This document shows, piece after piece, positions 1-9,047 of a stretch of DNA of 64,000 bases. Source of the stretch: an uncultured Erythrobacter sp. GTDB taxonomy: Bacteria > Pseudomonadota > Alphaproteobacteria > Sphingomonadales > Sphingomonadaceae. Below the pieces are notes generated by a model. It was given only the letters and a program-made list of their open reading frames with translations, had not been told where the DNA came from and ran no database searches. Both the position numbers and the translations under genes were made by a program. The first letter of the stretch is position 1, and every line of letters starts with the position of its first letter. The stretch lies in assembly GCA_913055155.1 (NCBI GenBank), contig CAJXJR010000001.1, positions 248,001-312,000 of the forward strand. The letters run 5' to 3'.

Positions 1-2573
1 CTTCGCTGCCTGCCAGCATGACCCGGCAGGCGCTGGCAGCGCACGAGCTGGAGCGGCGCGATTACGCAGCCGATCGCGACGACGTGGCGGGTCTGGTGTG
101 CGAGGGGCGGCTGGCGCTGGCCCTGCAACAGGCCGATACCGAGCTGGCAGGGCGGCTGGTGCGCGGCCTGTTGTTGAGCCACGCGGACAACTCGGATGCG
201 CGCGGGTGGCTGGCGGTGACCGCGAGCGAGGTGCTGCTGGAGCTGGGCGAACATGCTGCCGCAAGGTCCATCCTCTCGCGCGAGGCAGGGCGCCTTGGCG
301 AAGGTGCCCTGGCCCGCCGGGTGGCGCTGTTGCAGGAACTGGCGCTGCTGCAGGGCCTGCCCGATGCAGAGCTGCAGGCTCGCCTTGCCGCGCAGCAGCC
401 AGCCACCGCCGCCGACGCGGAAACGCGGCTTATCGGGCTCCGGCATCTCTCGTTCACTGCCGAAGACTGGGGCGAACTGGCGCGGCTCGCCGACGGCGCC
501 AGCCTGCACCAGCTGCGCTTCGCCATCCGTGCTGCGCGCGAACAGGCAGACCTGGCGCTGGATGCGGGCGAGGTGGCGCAGGCGCAGCAACTGCTGGTGT
601 CGGCCATGGTGCTGGCCAGCCTGCCGGACATGGAACGGCAGGAACTCGTGCCGCTGGGCAATCTCGATTCCGGCCTCGGCCACCTCATCGGCCGGGCCAT
701 GCTGGCACAGGGTGCCGACGTAGAGGCCGTGTTCCCGCGCACACCGCTGGGCGGCGAGCCGGTCGAAGGCGGGGTCTATGCCGACTGGGCAATCCCCGAG
801 TGGGAACTGGCAGGCGATCGCGGGCCGCAGCTGCTCAACCTCTATCGCGCGATCTGGGATGCGCGCGGTTCGCCCCCGGTCATGCGCCGCCCCTTCATCC
901 CCGACCTGCCGCAACTGCCATCCGCCGCCTTCATGCTGGCGCAGGAGCTGCTGCCCGATCCCGCCGGCGATGCGGCGATGCTGGCCAATGCCGTGCGGCA
1001 GGAGGGCGATCCCGCCGTTCGCGAAAGCCTTTCCGTTGCCGCCGACCTATTCCGCCAGCGCGACGAATTGCTGGCCCTGTTCGTTGCGTCGCCGCCGGAC
1101 GCAGCGGCCGAGGTGCGGCTGGCGCAAGACCTACGTGCGATCGAGAACGACCTGCGCAAGCTGGGAGAGGCGGTGAATGCGGCGGGCGGCTATGTCGAAG
1201 ACCCGCTGGAGCGCGCGCAATTCTTCTACACCGAGGACGCGGTGCACCCGTGGTACCTCGCGCAGCGGCAGGCCAATACCGAAGCCTTCCTGATGATCGT
1301 TCCGGCAGACGGCGACCTGCATGTGTTTGCCGTGGGGCACGAGGAAGACACCAGCTTTGCCTGGCATCACGTGCCGGGTGGCGTGGCACTGGTCGATCCG
1401 CTGGTGCAGCGGCTGCGCTGCCAGGTCGATGCCGACAGCTGCACGGCAGAGGCCATCCTGTCGCTGAATACAGAGCCGGTCTCCGCGCTGGAGGACGCCG
1501 GGCAGCCGGCTTTCGACATGGCGGCGGCGCACCGGCTGTACCAATTGCTGTTCGCCCCGGTGGAGCGCGTGTTCGCACCTGGCGACGACATCTTCGTGAT
1601 GGCGCGCGGCAGCATGGCCAGCCTGCCGCTTTCGGCACTGGTCACGCAGCCGCCTGCCGAAGGCATCGACTGGGCGGACTACGCCGCGATGCGCGACGCG
1701 CCGTGGCTGGGGGATCGCTATGCCTTCACCACCGTGCCATCGCTCGCCAGCTTTCGCCCCAATCGCCTGTTCGACTTGCAGCAGCAGAGCGAAGACGTGC
1801 TGTTCGCGGTGGTGAACCCGGCCTTCAGCGGCAGCGAGGCGCCCGGTGACCTGCGCTCTGCCCGCCTGTTCAGTGCCGATGCGCGCGGCGCGCTGGCGAA
1901 CCTCGAAGCGATCCGGCAATTGGCGGCCTTGCCGGGCACGCAGCGGGAACTGGACCGGCTGGTCGGCATCCTCGCCCCGCAGGACAGCGTCGTGCTGCAA
2001 GGCGCGCTGGCCACCGAAACCGCGTTGAAGGGCAATGCCCGGCTGCGGCAGTCGCGCAACGTTCTGCTGGCAACGCACGGGCTGCTGCCGCGGCAGAACC
2101 GCTGGGACATTGCCCAGCCTGCGCTGGTGCTGACCCCGCCGCAAAGTGCCTCGTCGCAGGACGATGGCTTGCTGACTGCCGGCGAAGTTCGCCAGCTGGA
2201 TCTTGCCGCGGCCTGGGTGATCCTGTCGGCTTGCAACACCGCGACCGGCAATGGCGAGGGGGAAAGCCTGTCCGCGCTCGCCAGTGCCTTCCTCAGCGCC
2301 GGAGCGCTGCAGGTGATGGCCAGCCACTGGCCGGTGCGCGACGACGTGACGCCCTACCTGACATCCGAAACCCTGCGTCTGGCGAGCGAACAGTCCGATA
2401 CGGGGCCGGGCCGGGCGCTGCAACAAGCCATGCGCCACGTGCGCACCGGCGAGGGGATCGATGGCTGGCAGCCAGACTGGGCGCATCCGGCGGCCTGGGC
2501 GCCCTTCACGGTGATTTCGAATGGCGACGAAGCGGTCATTACAGGCCGTTTCGAGCTGCTTTCCGAAGACTGA
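1..2573 (+). CDS. CHAT domain (caspase-like) protein, 5' end outside window
   Basis: The reading frame is open from the left edge (first complete codon at base 3). The first ATG is at 18, but family members usually carry a longer helical repeat region, so the gene probably begins outside the window. About 600 residues of helical, TPR-like sequence precede a C-terminal CHAT domain. The catalytic dyad looks intact: His in LLATHGLLP (about residue 687 from the ATG) and Cys in LSACNTATG (about residue 739), followed by the family's SALASAFLSAGA and SHWPVRD stretches. CHAT proteins are caspase/separase-clan cysteine peptidases. The substrate is unknown. A 68-base gap separates it from the next co-directional gene. 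Confidence 0.85.
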   Translation, partial: SLPASMTRQALAAHELERRDYAADRDDVAGLVCEGRLALALQQADTELAGRLVRGLLLSHADNSDARGWLAVTASEVLLELGEHAAARSILSREAGRLGEGALARRVALLQELALLQGLPDAELQARLAAQQPATAADAETRLIGLRHLSFTAEDWGELARLADGASLHQLRFAIRAAREQADLALDAGEVAQAQQLLVSAMVLASLPDMERQELVPLGNLDSGLGHLIGRAMLAQGADVEAVFPRTPLGGEPVEGGVYADWAIPEWELAGDRGPQLLNLYRAIWDARGSPPVMRRPFIPDLPQLPSAAFMLAQELLPDPAGDAAMLANAVRQEGDPAVRESLSVAADLFRQRDELLALFVASPPDAAAEVRLAQDLRAIENDLRKLGEAVNAAGGYVEDPLERAQFFYTEDAVHPWYLAQRQANTEAFLMIVPADGDLHVFAVGHEEDTSFAWHHVPGGVALVDPLVQRLRCQVDADSCTAEAILSLNTEPVSALEDAGQPAFDMAAAHRLYQLLFAPVERVFAPGDDIFVMARGSMASLPLSALVTQPPAEGIDWADYAAMRDAPWLGDRYAFTTVPSLASFRPNRLFDLQQQSEDVLFAVVNPAFSGSEAPGDLRSARLFSADARGALANLEAIRQLAALPGTQRELDRLVGILAPQDSVVLQGALATETALKGNARLRQSRNVLLATHGLLPRQNRWDIAQPALVLTPPQSASSQDDGLLTAGEVRQLDLAAAWVILSACNTATGNGEGESLSALASAFLSAGALQVMASHWPVRDDVTPYLTSETLRLASEQSDTGPGRALQQAMRHVRTGEGIDGWQPDWAHPAAWAPFTVISNGDEAVITGRFELLSED

Positions 2574-2641
2574 CAGCGACGCCAGCACACCTCACAAGGC
2601 ATGTATTGGTCTGCGGCGCGGCAAACGCCAAATAGAGGGCC

Positions 2642-3577
2642 ATGGAATTCGCGATCATCGGGGCCGGTATGTCCGGGCTGACTTGCGCGCAGCGCCTGAC
2701 GGCTGCGGGCCACGGCGTGCGCCTGTTCGACAAGGGGCGCGGCCCCGGCGGGCGCATGTCCGCAAGGCGCGCCGAAGTCGATGGCGAGACGCTGCATTTC
2801 GACCACGGCGCACAGTTCTTCACTGCACATGACCAACGGTTCCTGCGCCAGGTCGAGGAATGGGAAGCCGATGGCGTCGTGGCGCGCTGGCCCGAGGCCG
2901 GTTCCGATGCCTGGGTCGGCACGCCGGCGATGAACGCGCCGATCAAGGCCATGGCGGCCAAGGCTGACGTGCAGTTCGGCGTGCGAATCGAAGGCATCCG
3001 GGCGGTCGGCACGGGATGGCGACTGGTTGGGCCGGATGCGCCGCGCGACCTGTTCGACGCGGTGATATCCGCCGTGCCGGCAGAGCAGGTGGCCCCGCTG
3101 CTGGCAACGGACGCGCCGGATATCGCCGCGCTGGCACAGGCGACCGTTTCCGACCCTTGCTGGACGTTGATGGTGGCTTTCGATGCGCAGCCCAACCTGC
3201 CTGACACGCTGCGCACCGAGGGTGCGATTGGCTGGATGGCGCGCAATGCCTCCAAGCCGGGGCGCGGCCCGGCGGAATGCTGGGTGGTGCAGGGCTCGCC
3301 CGCCTGGTCGCGCGAGTACCTGGAGTGCGACAAGGGGGAGGTGGCAGAGCGTCTGCTGGGGGCGCTGGGCAGGAAAGCTGGCGGAGAGCTTCCGCGCGTA
3401 CGCCATGTTGACGCCCATCGCTGGCGTTATGCCCTGTGCGGCGAAGCGGGCGAGGGCGCGCTGTGGGATGCGGACACGCGCATCGGCGCTTGCGGCGACT
3501 GGCTGCGCGGCCCGCGGGTGGAAAACGCCTTCCTGTCCGGCTTGGAACTGGCGCAGAAGGTGCTCGACCATGGCTGA
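2642..3577 (+). CDS. Renalase-like FAD-dependent oxidoreductase
   Basis: 311 residues. The N-terminal GAGMSGLTCAQRL is a Rossmann dinucleotide-binding motif, followed by the acidic/GG segment FDKGRGPGGRMSARR typical of flavin amine-oxidase and renalase-like proteins. The C-terminal GDWLRGPRVENAFLSG is the second FAD contact, with the usual GD and the helix after it. These proteins are soluble and oxidise NAD(P)H isomers or amines; the substrate here cannot be read from sequence. The stop overlaps the next gene by 8 bases, so the genes are probably translated together. Confidence 0.8.
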   Translation: MEFAIIGAGMSGLTCAQRLTAAGHGVRLFDKGRGPGGRMSARRAEVDGETLHFDHGAQFFTAHDQRFLRQVEEWEADGVVARWPEAGSDAWVGTPAMNAPIKAMAAKADVQFGVRIEGIRAVGTGWRLVGPDAPRDLFDAVISAVPAEQVAPLLATDAPDIAALAQATVSDPCWTLMVAFDAQPNLPDTLRTEGAIGWMARNASKPGRGPAECWVVQGSPAWSREYLECDKGEVAERLLGALGRKAGGELPRVRHVDAHRWRYALCGEAGEGALWDADTRIGACGDWLRGPRVENAFLSGLELAQKVLDHG

Positions 3578-3932
3578 CCTCGTCGTCTGGTATGATGGCG
3601 CCTGCCCGCTGTGCCGCCGCGAGATCGCGGCCTTACGCAAACTGGACCGGCGCCGAGCGATCCGTTTCGTCGATGTCAGCGAAGGCGCGCCGGAGAGCTG
3701 CCCGCTGTCGCAAGAGGACCTCCTCGCCCGTTTCCATGCCCGCGAGAACGGCCGCGTGCTGTCGGGCGCAGCTGCCTTTGCAGCCATGTGGCGCGCCATT
3801 CCGCTGCTGCGACCGCTGGGCGAACTGGCGCGAATCCCGCCGCTGCCGTGGCTGCTGGAGCGGCTCTATCGCCGCTTCCTGGTGGTCCGCCCGCGCCTGC
3901 AACGCTGGATTGCGCGAAGAGAAGCGGCATGA
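3570..3932 (+). CDS. DCC family (DUF393) thiol-disulfide oxidoreductase-like protein
   Basis: 120 residues. It begins with the family signature: VWYDGACPLCRREI carries the D-x-x-C-P-x-C motif that gives the DCC family its name. The motif resembles a thioredoxin-type CxxC active site, so a redox role is inferred; no member of this small family has a firmly defined reaction that I can apply here. The start at 3570 overlaps the end of the oxidoreductase gene by 8 bases, and the stop overlaps the next start as ATGA. A C-terminal arginine-rich helix ends the protein. Confidence 0.8.
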   Translation: MADLVVWYDGACPLCRREIAALRKLDRRRAIRFVDVSEGAPESCPLSQEDLLARFHARENGRVLSGAAAFAAMWRAIPLLRPLGELARIPPLPWLLERLYRRFLVVRPRLQRWIARREAA

Positions 3933-4426
3933 GGCACCCGAAACCCGACCCGGTGCAGCCGGGACAGGAAAGCGTGTGGGACTACCCGCGGCCTGCCATT
4001 GCCGAGCCGACCGACGCACATATCGTCATCGAGCATGGTGGCCAGCGCGTAGTCGATACCCGCAATGCCGTGCGCGTGCTGGAAACCAGCCATCCTCCCA
4101 ACTACTACATCCCGCCCGCCGACATTGCCGAAGGTGTGCTGCGCCGGGCGGGCGGATCGTCTTTCTGCGAATGGAAAGGCGCGGCGAAATACTGGGACGT
4201 GGTGGTTGGCGACGACGTGCTGGAACGCGTCGGCTGGTCCTATCCCAATCCCACGCCGCCCTTCGCCATCCTTGCCAACTACCTGTCGTTCTACGCCGCC
4301 CCCTTCGATCGCTGCCTGGTCGATGGCGAGGAAGTGATCCCGCAGCCGGGCGAGTTTTATGGCGGGTGGATCACCAGCAAGGTGGCAGGCCCGTTCAAGG
4401 GCGTTCCCGGCAGTCGTTTCTGGTAG
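3929..4426 (+). CDS. DUF427 family protein
   Basis: 165 residues, starting in an ATGA overlap with the upstream DCC gene. It contains conserved DUF427 features: VLETSHPPNYYIPPADI, then FCEWKGAAKYWDV, and the C-terminal FYGGWITSKVAGPFKG. DUF427 proteins are small beta-rich proteins of unknown activity. No signal peptide or membrane segment is seen. It forms the third gene of a coupled set with the renalase-like and DCC proteins, which suggests a common redox-linked role, but this is inference. Confidence 0.8.
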   Translation: MRHPKPDPVQPGQESVWDYPRPAIAEPTDAHIVIEHGGQRVVDTRNAVRVLETSHPPNYYIPPADIAEGVLRRAGGSSFCEWKGAAKYWDVVVGDDVLERVGWSYPNPTPPFAILANYLSFYAAPFDRCLVDGEEVIPQPGEFYGGWITSKVAGPFKGVPGSRFW

Positions 4427-4466
4427 TGCTTGGCAAGCGGCGCGCCGGGCGTTAGCTCCTCGCTCC

Positions 4467-5849
4467 ATGCACAAACATCTCCTCGCGGCCGTGGCTGCCG
4501 TCTCGCTCGCCCTTCCCACCGCTGCCCTGGCAGACAACCACGCAGACCCGCTGTCCGCGCAGGCCGACCACGCACTGCACCATGACGAGGCCGCGTGGGA
4601 TTTCCTTGAAGGAATCACTACCGAAGTCGGCCCCCGCCAGGCGGGGACGGAGGCCGAGGCGCGCGGGCGCGTTTGGGCCATGGCCTGGCTGGAAGAACGC
4701 GGGTTCGCCAACGTGGCGGACGAGCCGTTCCAGATGCAGACCTGGGTGCGCGGGGAAGAGACCGCGTGGATCAGTTTGCCCTTCGAACAGCCGATGCACA
4801 TCACCGCGCTGGGCAACACGGCCAGCACCGGGCCGGACGGGATCGAGGCCGAAGTGGTCTATTTCCCCAGCTATGCCGATCTCGAGGCGGCAGAACCCGG
4901 CAGCCTGGATGGCAAGATTGCCTTCATCAGCCACGACATGCGCCCGACGCAGGATGGTTCCGGCTACAGCTTCGCCGGGCCTGCGCGCTGGACCGGGCCG
5001 GGCCTTGCCGCCAGCAAGGGCGCGATTGCCACGGTCATCCGATCCATCGGCACGGAAAACCACCGCACCCCGCACACCGGCGGCACGAGCTTCCCCGAAG
5101 GGGTGGAGCCCACCCCGGCAGGCGCGCTGTCGAACCCCGATGCCGACAACCTAGAACGCATGTTCACCCGCGCCGATGGCCGGCCGATCTGGATGACGCT
5201 GGTGCTGACCCCGCAGTGGCTGGGAGAGACCACCAGCGGCAACGTGGTGGCAGAGATAGTTGGCCGCGATCCTTCGCTGCCGCCGGTGCTGGTGGCCTGC
5301 CACCTCGACAGTTGGGACCTTGGCACCGGCGCCATCGACGATGCGGCAGGCTGCGGCATCGTGTCCGCCGCGGCGCTGAACGTTGCCGAGGCAGGCCAGC
5401 CGCTGCGCACCATCCGCGTGCTGATGGCAGGGGCAGAGGAAACCGGCCTGTGGGGCAGCGAAGCCTACAGCGCCGCACATATCGACGAGCCCATCGGCGT
5501 TGGCATGGAAAGCGATTTCGGCGCCGACCGGATCTGGCGTTTCGAAAGCAATTTCCGCGAGACCAATCCCGACCTGCACGCACGGCTGGCGCAATCGGTG
5601 GCGCGCTTCGGCGTTGCCAATTCCACCATCGTCGCCACCGGCGGGGCGGATATCAACATCTCGCGCGACCAGGGCGGGGCGATCATCGACCTGCAGCAGG
5701 ATGGCACCCGCTATTTCGAACTGCACCACACGCCCGACGATACGCTGGACAAGGTAGACCCCGTCCAGCTGCGCCAGAACGTGGCGGTATGGACGCAGGT
5801 GGTCGGCATCCTCGCCAACGAGGCGGGGTCTATCCAGACGGGTGAGTGA
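4467..5849 (+). CDS. Secreted M28 family zinc aminopeptidase
   Basis: 460 residues with a Sec signal peptide (MHKHLLAAVAAVSLALPTAALA, cut before DNHA). A protease-associated-like insertion region lies around residues 120-230, followed by the M28 catalytic domain. Metal-site motifs are visible: CHLDSWDLGTGAIDDAAG (His and bridging Asp), GAEETGLWGS (catalytic and ligand Glu), ESDFGADRIW and the late HHTPDDT His. Members are exported di-zinc aminopeptidases or carboxypeptidases that release single residues from peptides. The start at 4467 is chosen because it gives a complete signal peptide. It stands alone, followed by a tRNA gene. Confidence 0.85.
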   Translation: MHKHLLAAVAAVSLALPTAALADNHADPLSAQADHALHHDEAAWDFLEGITTEVGPRQAGTEAEARGRVWAMAWLEERGFANVADEPFQMQTWVRGEETAWISLPFEQPMHITALGNTASTGPDGIEAEVVYFPSYADLEAAEPGSLDGKIAFISHDMRPTQDGSGYSFAGPARWTGPGLAASKGAIATVIRSIGTENHRTPHTGGTSFPEGVEPTPAGALSNPDADNLERMFTRADGRPIWMTLVLTPQWLGETTSGNVVAEIVGRDPSLPPVLVACHLDSWDLGTGAIDDAAGCGIVSAAALNVAEAGQPLRTIRVLMAGAEETGLWGSEAYSAAHIDEPIGVGMESDFGADRIWRFESNFRETNPDLHARLAQSVARFGVANSTIVATGGADINISRDQGGAIIDLQQDGTRYFELHHTPDDTLDKVDPVQLRQNVAVWTQVVGILANEAGSIQTGE

Positions 5850-5862
5850 TCGCCTCTTGCGC

Positions 5863-5891
5863 TTGCCCGGAAGGTGAGCGGAAGCTAGGGG
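5863..5891 (+). promoter_or_regulatory. Putative promoter of tRNA-Ile2
   Basis: TTGCCC at 5863-5868, a 17-base spacer and TAGGGG at 5886-5891 would start transcription near 5898, about 19 bases before the tRNA. The same TTGC / 17 / TA-rich-GG layout precedes the other tRNA genes here, which is the main support. Confidence 0.4.
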
Positions 5892-5916
5892 CGCTGACGC
5901 ACGCAAGGTATCATGT

Positions 5917-5992
5917 GGGCCTGTAGCTCAGCGGTTAGAGCTGGCCGCTCATAACGGCTAGGTCGCGGGTTCGAATCCTGCCGGGCCCACCA
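5917..5992 (+). tRNA. tRNA with CAU anticodon, probably tRNA-Ile2 (lysidine-modified)
   Basis: The cloverleaf is complete. Acceptor GGGCCTG pairs with CGGGCCC, the D arm is GCTC/GAGC, the anticodon stem GGCCG/CGGCT encloses loop CTCATAA (anticodon CAT), and the T arm is GCGGG/CCTGC with TTCGAAT. CCA is encoded. The acceptor and the CTCATAA loop resemble E. coli ileX-type tRNA-Ile2, whose C34 is converted to lysidine by TilS, rather than elongator tRNA-Met. Identity by sequence alone is probable, not certain. It ends 16 bases before the convergent thermonuclease gene. Confidence 0.9.
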
Positions 5993-6008
5993 CCTTGCGC
6001 GCTTCGCT

Positions 6009-6395
6009 TCACACGGTGCGCGCTGCGGCAAGGTCGGGACAGTCGGCGGCGACCAGGCCGTCGTCGTCCCAGCGCTCGATATAGAAGGCCTGCCCGGCCT
6101 CCAGCTGCGCGCAGGCCACGTTCTTGCCATCGGCATAGACCACACCCAGCGTGCGGCCATAGCGGTCGCGACCCAGCCGCACGATCGTCAGGCGCTTGCC
6201 TTCGACAGCGGCCTGCATCGTGCGGGTCGAGGCAGCACCATCGCCCGGCACGCATTGCCGGCCCTGGCGGCAGCGGCGCGTTTCGGGCGCGTCTATGCCG
6301 GTGATGCGGATGCGTTCGTCGCCGCAGCGGATGGTATCTCCATCGGTGACGGAACATGACAGGGTGAGGGCGATGGCGGTCGTGAAAGCAAGCAT
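6009..6395 (-). CDS. Secreted thermonuclease-like (SNase family) protein
   Basis: 128 residues with a short hydrophobic N-terminus (MLAFTTAIALTLSCSV) that looks like a signal peptide. The SNase core is present: VTDGDTIRCGDERIRITGIDAPE holds the calcium-binding Asp and the first catalytic Arg, and LGRDRYGRTLGVVYADG holds the second Arg region. Members are calcium-dependent nucleases acting on DNA and RNA. The protein is shorter than staphylococcal nuclease but within the range of compact alphaproteobacterial members. It is convergent to tRNA-Ile2 and lies beside other exported nucleases and phosphatases. Confidence 0.8.
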   Translation of the reverse strand: MLAFTTAIALTLSCSVTDGDTIRCGDERIRITGIDAPETRRCRQGRQCVPGDGAASTRTMQAAVEGKRLTIVRLGRDRYGRTLGVVYADGKNVACAQLEAGQAFYIERWDDDGLVAADCPDLAAARTV

Positions 6396-6504
6396 GGCAC
6401 CGGCCTAGAGGGCGTTTGGCGCAGCTTGCGTGCAGTTCTGCTACCGTTCCGGAGGCATAACCATAAGGAGAATTGCGCAGGTCCGGGCGAACGGAACAGT
6501 TCTG

Positions 6505-6536
6505 CAATCCGCATTTTGCCGCCAACAGGCGGATTG
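6505..6536. repeat. Inverted repeat upstream of tRNA-Pro
   Basis: CAATCCGC (6505-6512) and GCGGATTG (6529-6536) are perfect 8-base arms around a 16-base spacer. They lie between the thermonuclease start and the tRNA-Pro promoter. It could be a protein-binding site or a chance hairpin. Confidence 0.3.
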
Positions 6537-6540
6537 GCGC

Positions 6541-6569
6541 TTGCACCGTTTTCGCGCAAAACCTAAGGG
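6541..6569 (+). promoter_or_regulatory. Putative promoter of tRNA-Pro(UGG)
   Basis: TTGCAC (6541-6546), a 17-base spacer and TAAGGG (6564-6569) would start transcription about 5 bases before the tRNA at 6581. The layout matches the other stable-RNA promoters in the window. Confidence 0.4.
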
Positions 6570-6579
6570 CGGTGCCGGT

Positions 6580-6659
<80 letters not shown>

Positions 6660-6732
6660 CACTCGATCCTGGCACGGGCGAAGCCTTGCGGGTTTCACAC
6701 CAGTGCCACACCACGAGGATAGGTCGTTCTCC

Positions 6733-7551
6733 ATGACCAGACAGCTTTTTGCCGCCGCGCTTGCCAGCCTTTGCCTGGCGGCGCCCGCCCATGCCTGGGG
6801 CCCCATCGGACACCGCATCAGCGCGCAGATCGCCGAGGACAATGTCAGCGGCAAGACCCGCGCCGAGATTGCCGAAATCCTTGGCCACGAAAGCCTGCGC
6901 GAGGCCAGCACGCGGCCTGACGAGGAGCGATCGAACCCGTCGCCCTTCTGGCAGGAAACCGCCTCGCCGTTCCACTATGTCACCCTGCCGCCGGGCACCG
7001 ACGTCGAACACATGGCGCACCCGCCCGAAGGCGACGCGCTGACGGCGCTGGAAAGCTTTACCGCCACCCTGCGCGATGATGCCGCGACGCCCGAGGACAA
7101 GGCGGCGGCGCTGCGTTTCATCGTGCATATCGTTTCCGACCTGCACCAGCCGCTGCACGCCGGGAACGGCACCGACCGGGGCGGGAACGACATGATCGTC
7201 GACTGGTTCGACAATACCACCAACCTGCACTGGGTATGGGACGAGGGGATGATCCTGCGCCAGCAGTTGCCTGCCGGCGAATACACCGCGCGGCTGGAAC
7301 GCCGCATCGGCCCGCAGCAGGTGATCGCCTGGTGGGATGCCGATCCTGCCACCTGGGTGAGCGAAAGCGCGATCCTGCGCGACCGCATCTATCCCGAAAC
7401 CGGCGGCGAGCTGGGCGAGGGCACCCCCGAATCGCCGGCCATGATCGGTTACCGCTACCACTGGACGTGGATGGCCACGGCAGAGGAACGATTGGCGCAA
7501 TCGGGCATTCGTCTGGCAGCCTATCTCGACTGGGTGTTTGCCGGGGAATGA
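6733..7551 (+). CDS. Secreted S1/P1-type zinc nuclease
   Basis: 272 residues. The signal peptide ends ...LAAPAHA and the mature protein starts at Trp (WGPIGHR), as in S1/P1 nucleases where the new N-terminal Trp binds zinc. Further ligands are visible: His in GHR, HIVSDLHQPLHAG (His, Asp, His, His) and NLHWVWD (His, Asp), so the tri-zinc site appears complete. The family cleaves single-stranded RNA and DNA and removes 3'-phosphates, outside the cytoplasm. The start at 6733 gives the clean signal peptide. The AMP nucleosidase gene follows 38 bases downstream on the same strand, which supports a role in nucleotide supply. Confidence 0.9.
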   Translation: MTRQLFAAALASLCLAAPAHAWGPIGHRISAQIAEDNVSGKTRAEIAEILGHESLREASTRPDEERSNPSPFWQETASPFHYVTLPPGTDVEHMAHPPEGDALTALESFTATLRDDAATPEDKAAALRFIVHIVSDLHQPLHAGNGTDRGGNDMIVDWFDNTTNLHWVWDEGMILRQQLPAGEYTARLERRIGPQQVIAWWDADPATWVSESAILRDRIYPETGGELGEGTPESPAMIGYRYHWTWMATAEERLAQSGIRLAAYLDWVFAGE

Positions 7552-7589
7552 GCTAAGGCGCTCTGCGAAAAGCAGTTTACGGAGATCAT

Positions 7590-9044
7590 GTGACGACGAC
7601 TATCGGCGAAATCGACGGCATCCTGGACCAGCTGGAAGAGATCTCGGATGCCTCCCGTGCCAATCTTGTCGCCGCCTTGCGCGACTATGCCGAAAGCCGG
7701 ACGCCGCCTGATCCCGCCGAACGCGCCAGGGGCCTGTTCGCCTATCCCCAGCTGACGCTGCATTTTCCCAGCGACGAAGGTCTGTCGTACCCCGCGCGCG
7801 CCTATGCGCGGCTGAACCAGGCGGGCACCTATTCCAGCTCGATTGCCGAACCGCGGCTGTTCCGGCCTTACCTGAAAGAGCAGCTGACCCACCTTGTCAG
7901 CGACTATGCCGTGGAGCTGTCGGTCAGCCGCTCGGCTGACGAAATTCCCTACCAGTACGTGCTCGATGGCGGGGAACTGGACCTTCAGCAGGCGGGCAGC
8001 GCGGAACTGACGCGGCATTTCCCGGCATCGGACCTGGTGAAGATCGGCGACGAAGTGGTCGACGGCACCTGGCTGGACGAGGAGGGTGGCAGCCGCCCGC
8101 TATCGCTGTTCGACGCCCTGCGCACCGATTTCAGCCTGGCGAGGCTGCGCCACTACACCGGCACTCCGGCGGGCCACGTGCAGCGCTACGTCCTGTTCAC
8201 CAACTATATTCGCTATGTCGAGGAATTCATTGATTTCGCTCTGGAAGAACTGGCGAAACCAGACAGCCGGTACGAGCGGTTCTCTGCCCCCGGCGTGGTG
8301 ATCGAGCGTGACGAGCTGGAGGGCGCGCGCGACCGCGTGACCGGCGGCACCTGGCGCAAGCACCAGATGCCGGCCTACCACTTGGTGGGCAAGGACAATG
8401 CCGGCATCACGCTGGTGAACATCGGCGTGGGGCCTTCCAACGCCAAGACCATCTGCGACCACATTGCCGTGCTGCGGCCCGAAGTGTGGCTGATGATCGG
8501 CCACTGCGGCGGCCTGCGCCCCAGCCAGACCATCGGTGACTACGTGCTGGCCCATGCCTACCTGCGCGACGACAACGTGCTGGATGCCGCGATCCCGCCG
8601 GAAATTCCCATCCCGCCGATTGCCGAAGTGCAGACCGCCATGTTCGAAGCCGCGCGCCGCATCACCGGCGACAGCGACGAGCAGCTGAAGCGCCGCCTGC
8701 GCACCGGCACGGTGGTGACCACCGACGATCGCAACTGGGAACTGCACTACACCCGCTCTGCGCTGCGCTTCAACCAGAGCCGGGGCGTCGCCATCGACAT
8801 GGAATCGGCCACCGTGGCGACGCAGGGCTACCGCTTCCGCGTGCCCTACGGCACCCTGCTGTGCGTGTCGGACAAGCCCTTGCACGGCGAGATCAAGCTG
8901 CCGGGGCAGGCCAATGCCTTCTACGAGAAGTCGATCAGCCAGCACCTGCGCATCGGGATCGAGACGCTGCACCTGCTGAGCAAGGAAGAGGGCAGCTTCC
9001 ACAGTCGCAAGCTGCGCAGCTTCGACGAGCCGCCGCTGCGCTAG
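7590..9044 (+). CDS. amn: AMP nucleosidase
   Basis: 484 residues, the usual length for Amn. The start is GTG at 7590 behind GGAG at about 7581; the ATG two bases earlier runs straight into TGA and cannot be used. The N-terminal half is the AMP nucleosidase regulatory domain. The C-terminal half is a nucleoside phosphorylase-like fold: NIGVGPSNAKTICDHI, GHCGGLRPSQTIGDYVLA, and IDMESATVATQG, whose ME motif binds the ribose. The enzyme hydrolyses AMP to adenine and ribose 5-phosphate in the cytoplasm. Its place beside nuclease and 5'-nucleotidase genes fits purine salvage. Confidence 0.93.
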   Translation: MTTTIGEIDGILDQLEEISDASRANLVAALRDYAESRTPPDPAERARGLFAYPQLTLHFPSDEGLSYPARAYARLNQAGTYSSSIAEPRLFRPYLKEQLTHLVSDYAVELSVSRSADEIPYQYVLDGGELDLQQAGSAELTRHFPASDLVKIGDEVVDGTWLDEEGGSRPLSLFDALRTDFSLARLRHYTGTPAGHVQRYVLFTNYIRYVEEFIDFALEELAKPDSRYERFSAPGVVIERDELEGARDRVTGGTWRKHQMPAYHLVGKDNAGITLVNIGVGPSNAKTICDHIAVLRPEVWLMIGHCGGLRPSQTIGDYVLAHAYLRDDNVLDAAIPPEIPIPPIAEVQTAMFEAARRITGDSDEQLKRRLRTGTVVTTDDRNWELHYTRSALRFNQSRGVAIDMESATVATQGYRFRVPYGTLLCVSDKPLHGEIKLPGQANAFYEKSISQHLRIGIETLHLLSKEEGSFHSRKLRSFDEPPLR

Positions 9045-9047
9045 CGT

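Noticed and set aside
5993-6033. CCTTGC/GCAAGG inverted repeat just after tRNA-Ile2
   Set aside because: It lies largely within the thermonuclease coding end and has no T-run, so a terminator call is not supported.
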